A stretch of DNA of 64,000 bases, taken from contig NZ_CP080413.1 in NCBI RefSeq assembly GCF_019457475.1, forward strand, positions 744,001 to 808,000, written 5' to 3'. Within the stretch, counting starts at the first letter, position 1. Each line of letters begins with the position of its first letter. Position numbers and translations under genes: made by a program. The notes below the pieces were generated by a model. It was not told the DNA's origin and ran no database searches. It saw nothing but the letters and a program-made list of their open reading frames with translations. Of this stretch, positions 55,594 to 64,000 are shown in pieces. The DNA comes from Shewanella acanthi (GTDB lineage Bacteria; Pseudomonadota; Gammaproteobacteria; Enterobacterales; Shewanellaceae).

Positions 55594-57123
55594 TTAAGGA
55601 TTTACCTCTTCAAGCTGCCAATGTGGCAGCTTGGCCTTCAAGTCAGCGGTTATCTTGTCCTTGTCTCCACGGAGCACAATTAAGGGCTGCCCCGCAAAGC
55701 CAAGGTTGGCAAACTGTTTTAGTTGGAGGGAGGTCAAGGTTTGTATTCGCCTTACTAAGGCGCTGTTATCTAAGCTGCCTTTTCCTAGCGTGGTTTGTAA
55801 GTATTGAGACTCCCTTAACCCCGGAGTGTCTTGTTCAAGGCGCTTTTCACCTATCAGATAGGTTTTTAAGGCGTTAAGCTCGCCGTCGGAAATCGCATGG
55901 CTTTGGAGTAACTTAAGGTGATCCAATATCCCAACCACGAATGCGCCCGTGTGTTCGATAGCTGTGCTGCCATAGAATTTAATGTTGGTCGATTGCGGCG
56001 TATCGAAACAGCTGGCGTTTACGCCATAGGTTAGGCCGCGTATTTCTCGTAAATCATAATAAAGTCTGCCGGAAAAACTGCGTCCTAAAAGCGCCGCTAG
56101 ACTGTTGCAGGCGATAGGGCGCTCTATCTTCGCTATCGCGCTTTCATCGAATGCAAAGCCAATGCGTACTTGAGTCTGCACGCTGCCCGGTGCATCAATG
56201 ATATAGAGGGTGTGTAATTGCGTTGGGAGCGGAAACTTTTGCACATCAGTTAGTTTTTTACTGTGAGTCTCAATACTGGGCCAATTTTTAAGGCTGAGGT
56301 TGGGATCGAATTGACCTTGATTTACGCCATTGTGCGGTAAAAATAAATGCCATTTAGCTTGCATGAAAGCCTGTTGCTGTACTTGCTGCAATAGCGGATG
56401 GCTGAGTTCATCGTACAGCTTGGTATTATCAAGAGTGCTGTTATAGGGATGTTTCGGTCCCAGTAATTTCTCCCGCCATACTCTATCGATTTCGGCGCCA
56501 CTAAAGCTATTTAGGTGTTTATTAAGCTGAAGTTGGCGGCGGATATTGTCTATATCGACGCTAGCATCGGTTTGTGGCTTAAAGGCATCTTGTCGCCAAA
56601 ACTGCACTAGGGTATTAAACAGCTGATTAAGCGGTGCAGGGCAGGTGATGCTGAGCGTGATGCTGTGGAGCGTGACTCTTATTCTTAATGTTTCTAGGCA
56701 GGTATCTTGGCTGGTTATCGCCAAACTGCGGGCTTTTTCCTGAAATGCAGCCTGCAGAATATCGGGATTTTCAAAGGGAAGATTGGGGCTAACGGCAGAA
56801 AGACTCAGTCTGGGCGTTAAAGGTACGTTCGGCGCCTTGGCTAAAAGATGAATTTGATAAGGTAAGGATGCCTCATCAATGTCTGGCTCGATAAACGCAG
56901 TGGCTTGGTTGAGGCTTATTGGTGCCACTCTGGGTAAGTTTGAGGTCGTATCGTAATTTGCTAGTGTGGGTGGTTGTACTGGTGTAAAAGCAATGGAGGT
57001 TTGCTGGCAGGCAAAAAGCTGCGTGCCCAAGAGCCAGATACAAACGCCTTTTGCCCACACCTTAAAGCTTGAACTGTGGCGGAGGTTACGCGGTAATAAA
57101 AACAGGGTATTGAAAAGGCTCAT
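55594..57123 (-). CDS. M16-family peptidase-like lipoprotein, non-catalytic subunit
   Basis: The 509-residue protein is an M16 (pitrilysin) relative without the HxxEH zinc motif, so it is probably the inactive partner of the upstream gene product. An N-terminal hydrophobic stretch ending LFAC (about Cys39) suggests a lipoprotein. The C-terminal domain keeps the M16 substrate-binding block YDLREIRGLTYGVNAS near residue 355. The start overlaps the partner's stop (ATGA). It is convergent with the bactofilin gene, five bases apart. Confidence 0.82.
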   Translation of the reverse strand: MSLFNTLFLLPRNLRHSSSFKVWAKGVCIWLLGTQLFACQQTSIAFTPVQPPTLANYDTTSNLPRVAPISLNQATAFIEPDIDEASLPYQIHLLAKAPNVPLTPRLSLSAVSPNLPFENPDILQAAFQEKARSLAITSQDTCLETLRIRVTLHSITLSITCPAPLNQLFNTLVQFWRQDAFKPQTDASVDIDNIRRQLQLNKHLNSFSGAEIDRVWREKLLGPKHPYNSTLDNTKLYDELSHPLLQQVQQQAFMQAKWHLFLPHNGVNQGQFDPNLSLKNWPSIETHSKKLTDVQKFPLPTQLHTLYIIDAPGSVQTQVRIGFAFDESAIAKIERPIACNSLAALLGRSFSGRLYYDLREIRGLTYGVNASCFDTPQSTNIKFYGSTAIEHTGAFVVGILDHLKLLQSHAISDGELNALKTYLIGEKRLEQDTPGLRESQYLQTTLGKGSLDNSALVRRIQTLTSLQLKQFANLGFAGQPLIVLRGDKDKITADLKAKLPHWQLEEVNP

Positions 57124-58535
57124 AGCACTATTTCCTCAAGACGATTTCCAACACTGTCCGGTAACCATTCGAGCAGGGTTTTGCCCAAGCGAATATACCA
57201 AGGTGGCAGCAAATCAACCCTCAGGTAATTTTCTCCAAAATAGGTTTGTGCAACGCGTTGAAGGTCTTCGGCTGTTATGGCGTTTATCCGCTGCCATTGG
57301 CCAGTGAGGGGCTGAGTGCTGTCTTGAATGGCGGTTGCAGATAGCATAGTTGCAATGGATTGTGTGTCATCGAGTTTGGTTAACTGCTGATTTAACCAGC
57401 CCTGTTTTAATTCGCAGAGTTTAATTTCGCTCAAGCGCGTCTGTCGGCTTTGGGCAATGATACTTTGTACTTGTGCTACCAATTCATCGAGGGACGTTCG
57501 TGCCCTTGGCACGAGGATTAGATTGGTTATGCCATGGTTTTCAAGCTCAAAAGGAAGTGAATAACTGATAAGCTGCGCCGGATCATGCTGACTGATTTTG
57601 GCAAGCTCGCTATCGATATTTTGAAATAATAACGATTCTAATAGCTTAACAGCGGCAGCATCGGGATGGTTATTCCCCACCGTATGCCAAGCGAGCAATA
57701 ATCCAGGCCATGGACCGCGCTCATCGACTAATTCTGCGTGCACTTTACTAGGTTGAATAATCAGTTCATCGAACTCTTTAACTGGCGTTAATGGGGCTTG
57801 CCATTGGCCAAAGTTCTGCTCGATAAGCGCCTTGGTATGGCCTGGAAATTTGCCGACAAGGGAAAGCTGCATGGCATCGGGGCGATAATAGGCGCGGTGG
57901 AATGCGGTGAGACTCTCAGGCGAGGAGCGGATGATATCTTCCTTGGTGCCAATAATGCCGTGTCCGTAGGGAGTGTCTTTTACTTGGGCTAATAAAACTT
58001 CCATGGCACTACTAATATAGGGTTGATTATCAATTCGTTGCGCCATTTCCTGCAGCACGGTTTCCTGCTGATTTTTGACTGTGATGGCATTTAAGCTTGG
58101 CCTGATAAAGCGGTCTGCATCGAGGAATAGTGCAAGTTCCACCGCTTCAGTCGGTAGCGTTTCAAAGTAATTGGTGTAGTCAAAGTGGGTGCTGGCATTA
58201 AAGCTTGAGCCGAGTGCTGTTAATTGTTGAGCGTAGGTATCGCCTGGTGCCTGCTCGCTGCCTTTAAATAGCATGTGTTCAAATAGGTGAGCGTAGCCAC
58301 TCTCACCTTGGGCTTCATTTCGGGCGCCGACATTAAATTGGCTGGCGAGGGTGACGGTTTGTTTGTCAGCCAAGGGCAGGAGTCGCACATGTAATCCATT
58401 CGCTAGGCGATAATATTCGATGTGTTTTTCTAACTGATAAAGGCTGTCGCTGCCTTTGATTTGGCACTGCGCCGCCAGCGTGGAACTGAGAAGCATCGAG
58501 ATAAAACCGAGGAATATGTTTATTTTGGGTGTCAT
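57120..58535 (-). CDS. M16-family zinc metallopeptidase
   Basis: This 471-residue exported peptidase has a signal peptide (cleavage near LAAQ, residue 22) and the inverted zinc motif HLFEH near residue 84, with the third zinc ligand Glu expected about 75 residues on (QETVLQEMAQR region). It is the catalytic half of a two-gene M16 pair with the downstream lipoprotein-like protein, acting in the periplasm. The substrate is unknown. Confidence 0.88.
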   Translation of the reverse strand: MTPKINIFLGFISMLLSSTLAAQCQIKGSDSLYQLEKHIEYYRLANGLHVRLLPLADKQTVTLASQFNVGARNEAQGESGYAHLFEHMLFKGSEQAPGDTYAQQLTALGSSFNASTHFDYTNYFETLPTEAVELALFLDADRFIRPSLNAITVKNQQETVLQEMAQRIDNQPYISSAMEVLLAQVKDTPYGHGIIGTKEDIIRSSPESLTAFHRAYYRPDAMQLSLVGKFPGHTKALIEQNFGQWQAPLTPVKEFDELIIQPSKVHAELVDERGPWPGLLLAWHTVGNNHPDAAAVKLLESLLFQNIDSELAKISQHDPAQLISYSLPFELENHGITNLILVPRARTSLDELVAQVQSIIAQSRQTRLSEIKLCELKQGWLNQQLTKLDDTQSIATMLSATAIQDSTQPLTGQWQRINAITAEDLQRVAQTYFGENYLRVDLLPPWYIRLGKTLLEWLPDSVGNRLEEIVL

Positions 58536-58698
58536 CCTGCATCCTAGCGTAATTGGGGTCTAATTATTCGTTTTATGGTGCGTCATGCTGAATAGATTTA
58601 AGACTCCTCGGATTTCATCTAAATCCGTTGAATAGCATTCAGTTTTTTTTAAGAACTGCTATGATGGCACAGTTCTTTTTCTGGCATAAGTACAAGAT

Positions 58699-59526
58699 AT
58701 GATAAGCAGATCTCCGTTCGAATCCTTTCAGTGGAAAAGCGATATTTTTAACTGTGAAAGTACAGATATTGATAGCTTTTATCTCCAACTCGAGCAGGAA
58801 ATGTCCCGTTTGGGTATGGTTGAGAAAAAATTAGGCGAAGTGGGTAAGTACGGTGTCAGCTTATACCAATCTCCAGCGGCCAAGTCAGGATTACCTTCCT
58901 TACTCATTAGTGCCGGTTTCCACGGTGAAGAAGCCGCGGGCCCCTGGGGATTAATCCATTTTCTCAGTGAGGCGACGCCCGAATTATTTGAGCGCGTGAA
59001 TTTAAGCATTCTGCCGCTGGTTAATCCTACGGGCTTTAAGCGTGGCCATAGATTCAATAAATTTGGTGAAAATCCCAACCGTGGTTTCGAATTCGAGAAT
59101 GGCAAACCTAAGGCCAATGATAACACCTCGGTTGAAGGCAAATTACTGTTAGAACATTCGCAACTGCTGATTGCCGCGAGCCGCGATGGTATTTTAACCT
59201 GCCATGAAGATGTGCTCAGTAAAGAAGCTTATGTCTATTCCTTCGAGCCGAGCCAAGTGCCAGGTCGCTTTAGTACTGGTTTACGTGATGCGTTAGGTGG
59301 TTATTTTAGAATTGCCGACGATGGTGAAATTGACGGTTGTCCTGTAAAAGATGGTCTGATTTTCAATCACTTCGATACTTCATTTGAAGCATGTTTGGTT
59401 CGCAGTGGCGCCCGAGTTGGTGCTTGTACTGAGACTCCTGCGACCCAAAACTTCGATCAACGGGTGTTAGCAAACAGTGCGGCAATGACCCATTTTTTGG
59501 CAATTTGCGCTCCACTATGCGATTAA
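58699..59526 (+). CDS. M14-family carboxypeptidase-like protein
   Basis: This 275-residue protein has no signal peptide and carries the zinc motif HxxE in AGFHGEEAAGP (near residue 74), a downstream His in LTCHEDV near 173 and the catalytic Glu in CTETPA near 246. The PLVNPTGFKRGHRFN segment is also conserved. The layout fits M14 enzymes of the succinylglutamate desuccinylase/MpaA side of the family, and MpaA cleaves recycled murein peptides. The substrate here is inferred at best. Confidence 0.8.
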   Translation: MISRSPFESFQWKSDIFNCESTDIDSFYLQLEQEMSRLGMVEKKLGEVGKYGVSLYQSPAAKSGLPSLLISAGFHGEEAAGPWGLIHFLSEATPELFERVNLSILPLVNPTGFKRGHRFNKFGENPNRGFEFENGKPKANDNTSVEGKLLLEHSQLLIAASRDGILTCHEDVLSKEAYVYSFEPSQVPGRFSTGLRDALGGYFRIADDGEIDGCPVKDGLIFNHFDTSFEACLVRSGARVGACTETPATQNFDQRVLANSAAMTHFLAICAPLCD

Positions 59527-59559
59527 AATCATTGCGTTAAGTTACCAAAAGTACAAATA

Positions 59560-59585
59560 AAAATACCCGCATTTGCGGGTATTTT
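59560..59585 (+). terminator. Bidirectional terminator between the M14 and L,D-transpeptidase genes
   Basis: An 11-bp stem AAAATACCCGC with its complement and ATTT loop, with T-run on the plus side and A-run on the other, lies between convergent genes. Confidence 0.9.
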
Positions 59586-59600
59586 TTTGAGTCTTTACTG

Positions 59601-60515
59601 TTATTGATTAATCAGTGTCGGTACGCCAGTACGCTCATCTAACAGGCGCTTGATGACCATAGAATCGGTATCGGCTTTAGCAATGAACTTAGCAATGTCC
59701 TTCGGCAGGCTCAGAGACACAGGCTCATTCGATTCAAACTCAGCCATGCTACGTGACAGTGGCTGGTGAACCGCTAAATAACGTTTGCCATCCGGCTCTT
59801 CGGTTGCCTTGATTGGCTGGTTCACAAATTGAACTCGAGTCCCCACTGGAACCGATTCAAATAGATGCTTGATGTCATCGTTACGTAAGCGCACACAACC
59901 ATGACTTACACGTAGTCCGATACCAAAGCTGGCGTTAGTACCGTGAATAGCATAGAGGTTGCCAATGTAAAGCGCGTAGAGTCCCATTGGGTTATCGGGA
60001 CCTGCTGGCCACACTGCAGGCAGCGTTTCGCCTCTGGCGGCATATTCTTTACGGGTATTAGCCGTTGGCGTCCATGTCGGATTAGCCTTTTTGCGTTGTA
60101 CACTGGTGATCCAGTTCTCTGGTGTGTCTTTGCCTACTTCACCAATACCGATTGGCAGTACTTCAACGGTTTTCTTACCCTTTGGATAATAGTAAAGACG
60201 CATTTCTGCAATGTTCACTACAATGCCTTCACGCGGAGCATCTGGCAGGATCAGTTGTTTAGGGATTAACAGCACGCTTCCTGGTCTAGGTAGGAAAGGA
60301 TCCACCCCAGGGTTGGCTTCTAACAGGTTAGTCAGACCGAGCTGGAATTTAGCGGCGATATCTTCGAGCGTTTGTTTACCCTCTGGCACAGTGTAATACT
60401 GGTTTTCACCAACTAACCGGCTTTGTGGAGACGGTAATTTATATTCCGTTGCTAAGGCGGAAAGACTTGGGAAAACCAAAGTCAATAATAAAGCTGTGGT
60501 GCGAAGCATACTCAT
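59601..60515 (-). CDS. L,D-transpeptidase (ErfK/YbiS/YnhG type)
   Basis: This family crosslinks peptidoglycan or attaches Braun lipoprotein in the periplasm. The 304 residues have a signal peptide (about 1-22), a LysM-like segment ([20 protein letters not shown] near 40-95) and the YkuD catalytic domain, with [10 protein letters not shown] and the nucleophile in [11 protein letters not shown] near residue 207. The length is close to E. coli ErfK/YbiS (about 310). Met1 and Met3 are both possible starts. Confidence 0.92.
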   Translation of the reverse strand: MSMLRTTALLLTLVFPSLSALATEYKLPSPQSRLVGENQYYTVPEGKQTLEDIAAKFQLGLTNLLEANPGVDPFLPRPGSVLLIPKQLILPDAPREGIVVNIAEMRLYYYPKGKKTVEVLPIGIGEVGKDTPENWITSVQRKKANPTWTPTANTRKEYAARGETLPAVWPAGPDNPMGLYALYIGNLYAIHGTNASFGIGLRVSHGCVRLRNDDIKHLFESVPVGTRVQFVNQPIKATEEPDGKRYLAVHQPLSRSMAEFESNEPVSLSLPKDIAKFIAKADTDSMVIKRLLDERTGVPTLINQ

Positions 60516-61293
60516 AAGCGGATACTACGGTTCCTGTGAATAAAATAACCCGATTAGCGCGGCCTTTCACCCCATATTAGGACTGCAAATTACGGGGTAA
60601 ATTGCTCTGGCGCGCGAAGCACGCATCCTTCCTTATTTTGGACATTATTTCAACTGAAATTTGCTTTGGGTCAGCCTATTTATGACTAATTTTAGTCTTA
60701 AACCTAAGCGTTCACTAAAATGCTACATTTTTGTGCTAATTCAGTTGTCATAAGAGTTGATTGCGCTAGCGCCTACTGTAAACGAAGCGCATTAATCATT
60801 GCTGAAAAGTCGTAACTTGACTTTGAAGAGTAGAATCATTGCTCAGTGCCGCTCCTCTCTTAGTGGAGGTGTTTTGGTTTAGGTTTTAGCTTGTCAGTTT
60901 TGCCATAAAATGGGGAATAGAGGTGTTATTCCCCTTGGCTCAACTCTGTATTAAGCCCTTGAAATAGATCCTTTGAAACTCATATTTACATCGATGAATG
61001 ATAATTTTGTGTTCATTTGTTATCAAGCAGTTGATATTGAATGAATTATTTTATTTTAGTAGTGCAATTGGTTATTGGCGGTAGATTTTTGTATGTAGTC
61101 TGTATTTTACTTAGGGTAGTTTAAAATGCTGAATTTCAAGTGTGTTGCCTATATTATTGAAAATTAATATTTTAATTCCTGAGTAATTGTTGTTTTATGC
61201 TAGTCTTATACAGAGATAAATTGTAGTTAGTTGTATTTTTGAGCAGGACTTTGACCTTATTGTTCAGTGAAACATGTTGTTTAAGGAGGCATT
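60516..61293. other. Long intergenic region upstream of nhaP2
   Basis: This region of 778 bases has no gene that I can support. One clear hairpin, GGGGAATA (60912-60919) with TATTCCCC (60927-60934) and a seven-base loop, lies in the middle and has T-rich sequence on its minus-strand exit. The right 300 bases are very AT-rich. It could hold a small RNA or a long leader. Confidence 0.4.
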
Positions 61294-63018
61294 GTGGACG
61301 CGGATTCCATTAATAGTTTTTTTCTGATTGGTGCCTTACTTGCTGCAGTGAGTGTTTTATTAAGTCCCGTTTCTTCACGGCTTGGTATTCCCATCTTATT
61401 GATTTTTTTAGCTGTAGGGATTTTGGCTGGCGAAGATGGCCCCGGCGGTATCCTCTTCGATGATTATTCGACTGCCTATTTAGTCAGTAACTTAGCCCTA
61501 GCGATTATCCTGCTTGATGGCGGTATGCGTACTCGAGTGGCCAGTTTTAGGGTGGCTCTTTGGCCGGCTTTATCTTTGGCAACCTTTGGGGTGGCAATAA
61601 CCACAGCCCTCACGGGCTCACTTGCCGCTTGGTTATTCGATTTAAATTGGTTACAGGGGTTGCTGGTTGGCGCCATTGTCGGTTCAACCGATGCGGCAGC
61701 GGTTTTCTCGCTGCTTAAGGGGCGAAGCCTCAACGAGCGGGTAGGGGCGACTTTAGAAATTGAATCCGGTAGCAACGATCCCATGGCGGTTTTTTTAACT
61801 GTTACTCTCATTGCCATTTTAGGCAATCTCGATGCAGAGCCTTCCTTCAGCTTTATGGCGATTAGTTTTGTTAAGCAATTTGGTTTGGGGATTTGTCTAG
61901 GGTTAGGTGGTGGTTGGTTATTATGGAAAATGGTGAACTTAAGCCAATTAGCCGACGGCCTGTACTCAATTTTGGTATTAAGTGGTGGCCTTATCATCTA
62001 TGCCATGTCTAACAAAATGGGGGGTAGCGGTATTCTGTCTATCTATCTGGTGGGATTGTTCCTAGGGAATAAGCCGACACGAGCACGTCACTCCATCTTA
62101 AACGTGCTCGATGGCATGACTTGGGTAAGCCAAATTGGGATGTTTTTGGTGTTGGGTTTATTACTGACGCCTTCGGATTTATTGGATATTTGGTTGCCGG
62201 GGCTTGCCCTCGCATTCGGAATGATTTTCTTTGCCCGTCCTTTAGCCGTATGGATAAGCTTGTTGCCCTTTAAGAGTTTTAGCATGCGGGACCGCTGGTT
62301 TATTTCTTGGGTGGGTTTAAGGGGAGCGGTGCCTATTATTTTGGCTGTCTTTCCTATGATGGCAGGCCTGCCTGGGGCGCAGATGTACTTCAACTTAGCC
62401 TTCTTTGTAGTATTAGTGTCGCTATTGGTGCAAGGCGCATCCTTAACCACGGCGGCACGTCTAGCCAAGGTGGAATTACCGCCAAAGCCTTTACCTATTT
62501 CTCGCTCTGGGGTTGAGATTTACCCGAGCAGCGAGTGGGAAGTATTTGTCTATCGTTTGAGTGAAAATAAATGGTGTATCGGTGAGCCCTTAAAACGTCT
62601 TTCTATGCCCGATGATACGCGGATTGCGGCGGTATTTCGTAACCATAAATTGATGCATCCATCGGGCAGTACCTGTCTTGAGGCTGGGGATATTTTGTGT
62701 GTGCTAGGACAGGAACAAAGCCTAGAGGCATTAAGTCAGCTATTTAGCCAAGCGCCTGAAACAAAAGACGTAACCCGCTTCTTCGGCGACTTTTTTATCG
62801 ATACTGAAGTCAAGCTTGCCGATTTGGCACCCATTTATGGACTCGAATTAGATGAGGAAACGGCGGCCATGACGGTTGCCGATCTTGTATTGAGTCAACT
62901 AGGGGCAAAGCCTGTGCTGGGGGACCAGTTCCAATGGCAATCCTTATATTGGGTAGTGGCTGGGTTGATTGAAGGCAGGGTCACTAACGTTGGTATTCGT
63001 CTCCCCGCAGAAGCCTAA
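61294..63018 (+). CDS. nhaP2: K+/H+ antiporter NhaP2 (CvrA)
   Basis: NhaP2 exchanges cytoplasmic K+ for H+. The 574 residues have about thirteen membrane helices to residue 390, with the CPA1 core [12 protein letters not shown] near 130 and [12 protein letters not shown] near 158. A TrkA-C (RCK) domain follows at about 405-490 and a C-terminal CorC/HlyC-like segment to the end, as in the E. coli protein (578). The start is a GTG with AAGGAGG six bases upstream, followed by [12 protein letters not shown]. Confidence 0.93.
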   Translation: MDADSINSFFLIGALLAAVSVLLSPVSSRLGIPILLIFLAVGILAGEDGPGGILFDDYSTAYLVSNLALAIILLDGGMRTRVASFRVALWPALSLATFGVAITTALTGSLAAWLFDLNWLQGLLVGAIVGSTDAAAVFSLLKGRSLNERVGATLEIESGSNDPMAVFLTVTLIAILGNLDAEPSFSFMAISFVKQFGLGICLGLGGGWLLWKMVNLSQLADGLYSILVLSGGLIIYAMSNKMGGSGILSIYLVGLFLGNKPTRARHSILNVLDGMTWVSQIGMFLVLGLLLTPSDLLDIWLPGLALAFGMIFFARPLAVWISLLPFKSFSMRDRWFISWVGLRGAVPIILAVFPMMAGLPGAQMYFNLAFFVVLVSLLVQGASLTTAARLAKVELPPKPLPISRSGVEIYPSSEWEVFVYRLSENKWCIGEPLKRLSMPDDTRIAAVFRNHKLMHPSGSTCLEAGDILCVLGQEQSLEALSQLFSQAPETKDVTRFFGDFFIDTEVKLADLAPIYGLELDEETAAMTVADLVLSQLGAKPVLGDQFQWQSLYWVVAGLIEGRVTNVGIRLPAEA

Positions 63019-63049
63019 TTCAACATCGCACGAGACTCTTTCACAAAAC

Positions 63050-63078
63050 AAAAATGCCAGCAATTTACTGGCATTTTT
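63050..63078 (+). terminator. Bidirectional terminator between nhaP2 and lpxL
   Basis: An 11-bp stem AAAAATGCCAG with its complement closes a seven-base loop between the convergent genes. Confidence 0.88.
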
Positions 63079-63133
63079 TATGGTGCTTCAATAAAATTTA
63101 CGCGGAGAGAGGCAACAAACTTTTGTAAAAGAA

Positions 63134-64000
63134 TTATTTATAAAGAGATTTGTCCTTAGGATCGGGACGGGTTTTAAAGCGGCGATGTAGCCACATATAT
63201 TGAGCGCGGTTTCTATCGATAATACCTTCGATAATCTTATTCCCACGTATCGCATCACTAAGCTCATCCTCGCCGGGGAAATCCTCAAGCGGCGGCATAA
63301 TTTCAATTTGATATCCTAAATCGCCCTCGGTGCGCTCAACAAAGAACGGCAGCACTTTGGCTTTACCCAACTTGGCTAGGGTAGTTGCGCCAGTAATAGT
63401 TGCGGCTTCTTGCACGGCAAAAAATGGAATAAATACAGCACTTGAGCGGCCAAAATCCTGATCGGCGGTATACCAAATCACTTCGGGAGCGCGAAGGCAG
63501 CGTACCATTTGGCGCAGATCCCGCTTAGGTACTAAGCCTTTGTTGGAACGCAGACGGCCTTTGACCTGCAGGTATTCCATTACAGGATTGTTATGGGGGC
63601 GGTAGACTCCCACACCCGGTTGGAATTGACCAAATATTCGCGCGCCCATTTCAAGTGGCAAACAATGTACAGCAAATAGAATCACCCCTTGTCCGGCATT
63701 TAAGGTGTCTTCAATGTATTCTTTACCAGTGATTTGCATATGTTGCTGCACTTTACTATCGCTCCACCACCAGGCATTGATAGTGTCGAAGATAGCTTTA
63801 CCGGTTTCTTCGAAATTGCGTATTAACAGCTGATCTCGCTCAGCCTCTGGCATATCAGGAAAACACAGTGCTAAGTTGCGACGGGCGGTGTGGGTGCGGC
63901 TCTTTGCGACTTTCATCGCGAGACGGCCAATGCCTTTTCCTAATTTCATTTGCCAAGCTAAGGGTAATAGCTGTGTGATACGCATCAAAAGCACGCCAAA
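63134..64000 (-). CDS. lpxL: Lipid A lauroyl/palmitoleoyl acyltransferase, 5' end outside the window
   Basis: LpxL-type enzymes add a secondary acyl chain to Kdo2-lipid IVA in the inner membrane. At least 289 residues are visible; the frame stays open through base 64000 (Phe-Gly precede the first GTG codon at 63994), so the true start lies beyond the edge. The H-x4-E catalytic motif HCLPLE is near residue 109 of the visible part, followed by GVGVYRPHNNP and the C-terminal YMWLHRRFKTRP found in LpxL and LpxP. LpxM differs at these sites. Confidence 0.88.
   Translation of the reverse strand, partial: FGVLLMRITQLLPLAWQMKLGKGIGRLAMKVAKSRTHTARRNLALCFPDMPEAERDQLLIRNFEETGKAIFDTINAWWWSDSKVQQHMQITGKEYIEDTLNAGQGVILFAVHCLPLEMGARIFGQFQPGVGVYRPHNNPVMEYLQVKGRLRSNKGLVPKRDLRQMVRCLRAPEVIWYTADQDFGRSSAVFIPFFAVQEAATITGATTLAKLGKAKVLPFFVERTEGDLGYQIEIMPPLEDFPGEDELSDAIRGNKIIEGIIDRNRAQYMWLHRRFKTRPDPKDKSLYK

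Overview
The window looks like chromosomal DNA of a Shewanella-type gammaproteobacterium. Protein sequences and local gene order match that group: sirB2-sirB1-kdsA, ampG near yajG, the pit/DUF47 pair, ygiF and glnE, cydDC, a short PutA without a DNA-binding domain, and NhaP2. Almost everything is chromosomal housekeeping. There are no rRNA or tRNA genes, no CRISPR array, no intact insertion sequence and no prophage. One small accessory patch lies between the DUF599 gene and putA (about 32.1-34.1 kb).

Layout. 0.2-3.7 kb: sirB2, sirB1, a DUF819 membrane protein, kdsA. 3.75-5.6 kb: glnK-amtB behind a sigma-54 promoter with an NtrC site. 5.7-11 kb: panE-vanZ, yajQ, ampG-like permease, small orphan gene, periplasmic cyclophilin, yajG. 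11.3-13.2 kb: DUF2804 and a fatty-acid-hydroxylase-type protein. 13.4-18 kb: mpl-ubiX-hpt and the yadGH ABC exporter. 17.9-23.6 kb: asnC, rluA, rlhA, a PH-domain protein, a cupin, a degenerate M19 dipeptidase with a Tat signal. 23.7-25.6 kb: csdE and csdA/sufS. 26-31 kb: DUF3626 protein and cydDC. 31.1-34.2 kb: DUF599, a structured repeat block, a HEPN-like gene ending at a VCR-like attC site, then a hairpin-rich non-coding stretch. 34.2-42.1 kb: putA, ygiM, pit with its PhoU-like partner (a Pho-box array upstream), ygiF. 42.2-49.2 kb: a voltage-gated K+ channel-like protein, a tandem ribbon-helix-helix protein, and yjfK, yjfJ (PspA family), yjfI, a membrane-fused spermidine-synthase-like protein, yjfL (DUF350) and a lipoprotein, all on the minus strand. 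49.4-52.3 kb: glnE. 52.4-64 kb: chemoreceptor, bactofilin-like membrane protein, paired M16 peptidases, M14 peptidase, L,D-transpeptidase, nhaP2 and the 3' part of an lpxL-type acyltransferase.

How the genes connect. Nitrogen control appears twice: GlnK-AmtB, and GlnE, whose activity responds to PII proteins. Cell-wall turnover recurs in Mpl, the AmpG-like permease, the L,D-transpeptidase and possibly the M14 peptidase. Phosphate uptake through Pit looks PhoB-controlled from the sequence of its promoter.

The most interesting region is the yjf-type envelope cluster. Two of its promoters carry the same 13-bp palindrome, GACATAWTATGTC, overlapping the -35 box; one has a second copy just after the start point. 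I do not recognise this operator. The double-RHH protein encoded in the same cluster has its own 13-bp palindrome next to its start codon and is a plausible regulator. Together, the polyamine-synthase-like, PspA-like, DUF350 and channel proteins suggest a co-regulated membrane-stress or polyamine-linked system. The second point of interest is the HEPN-like gene, which looks like a stranded integron cassette.
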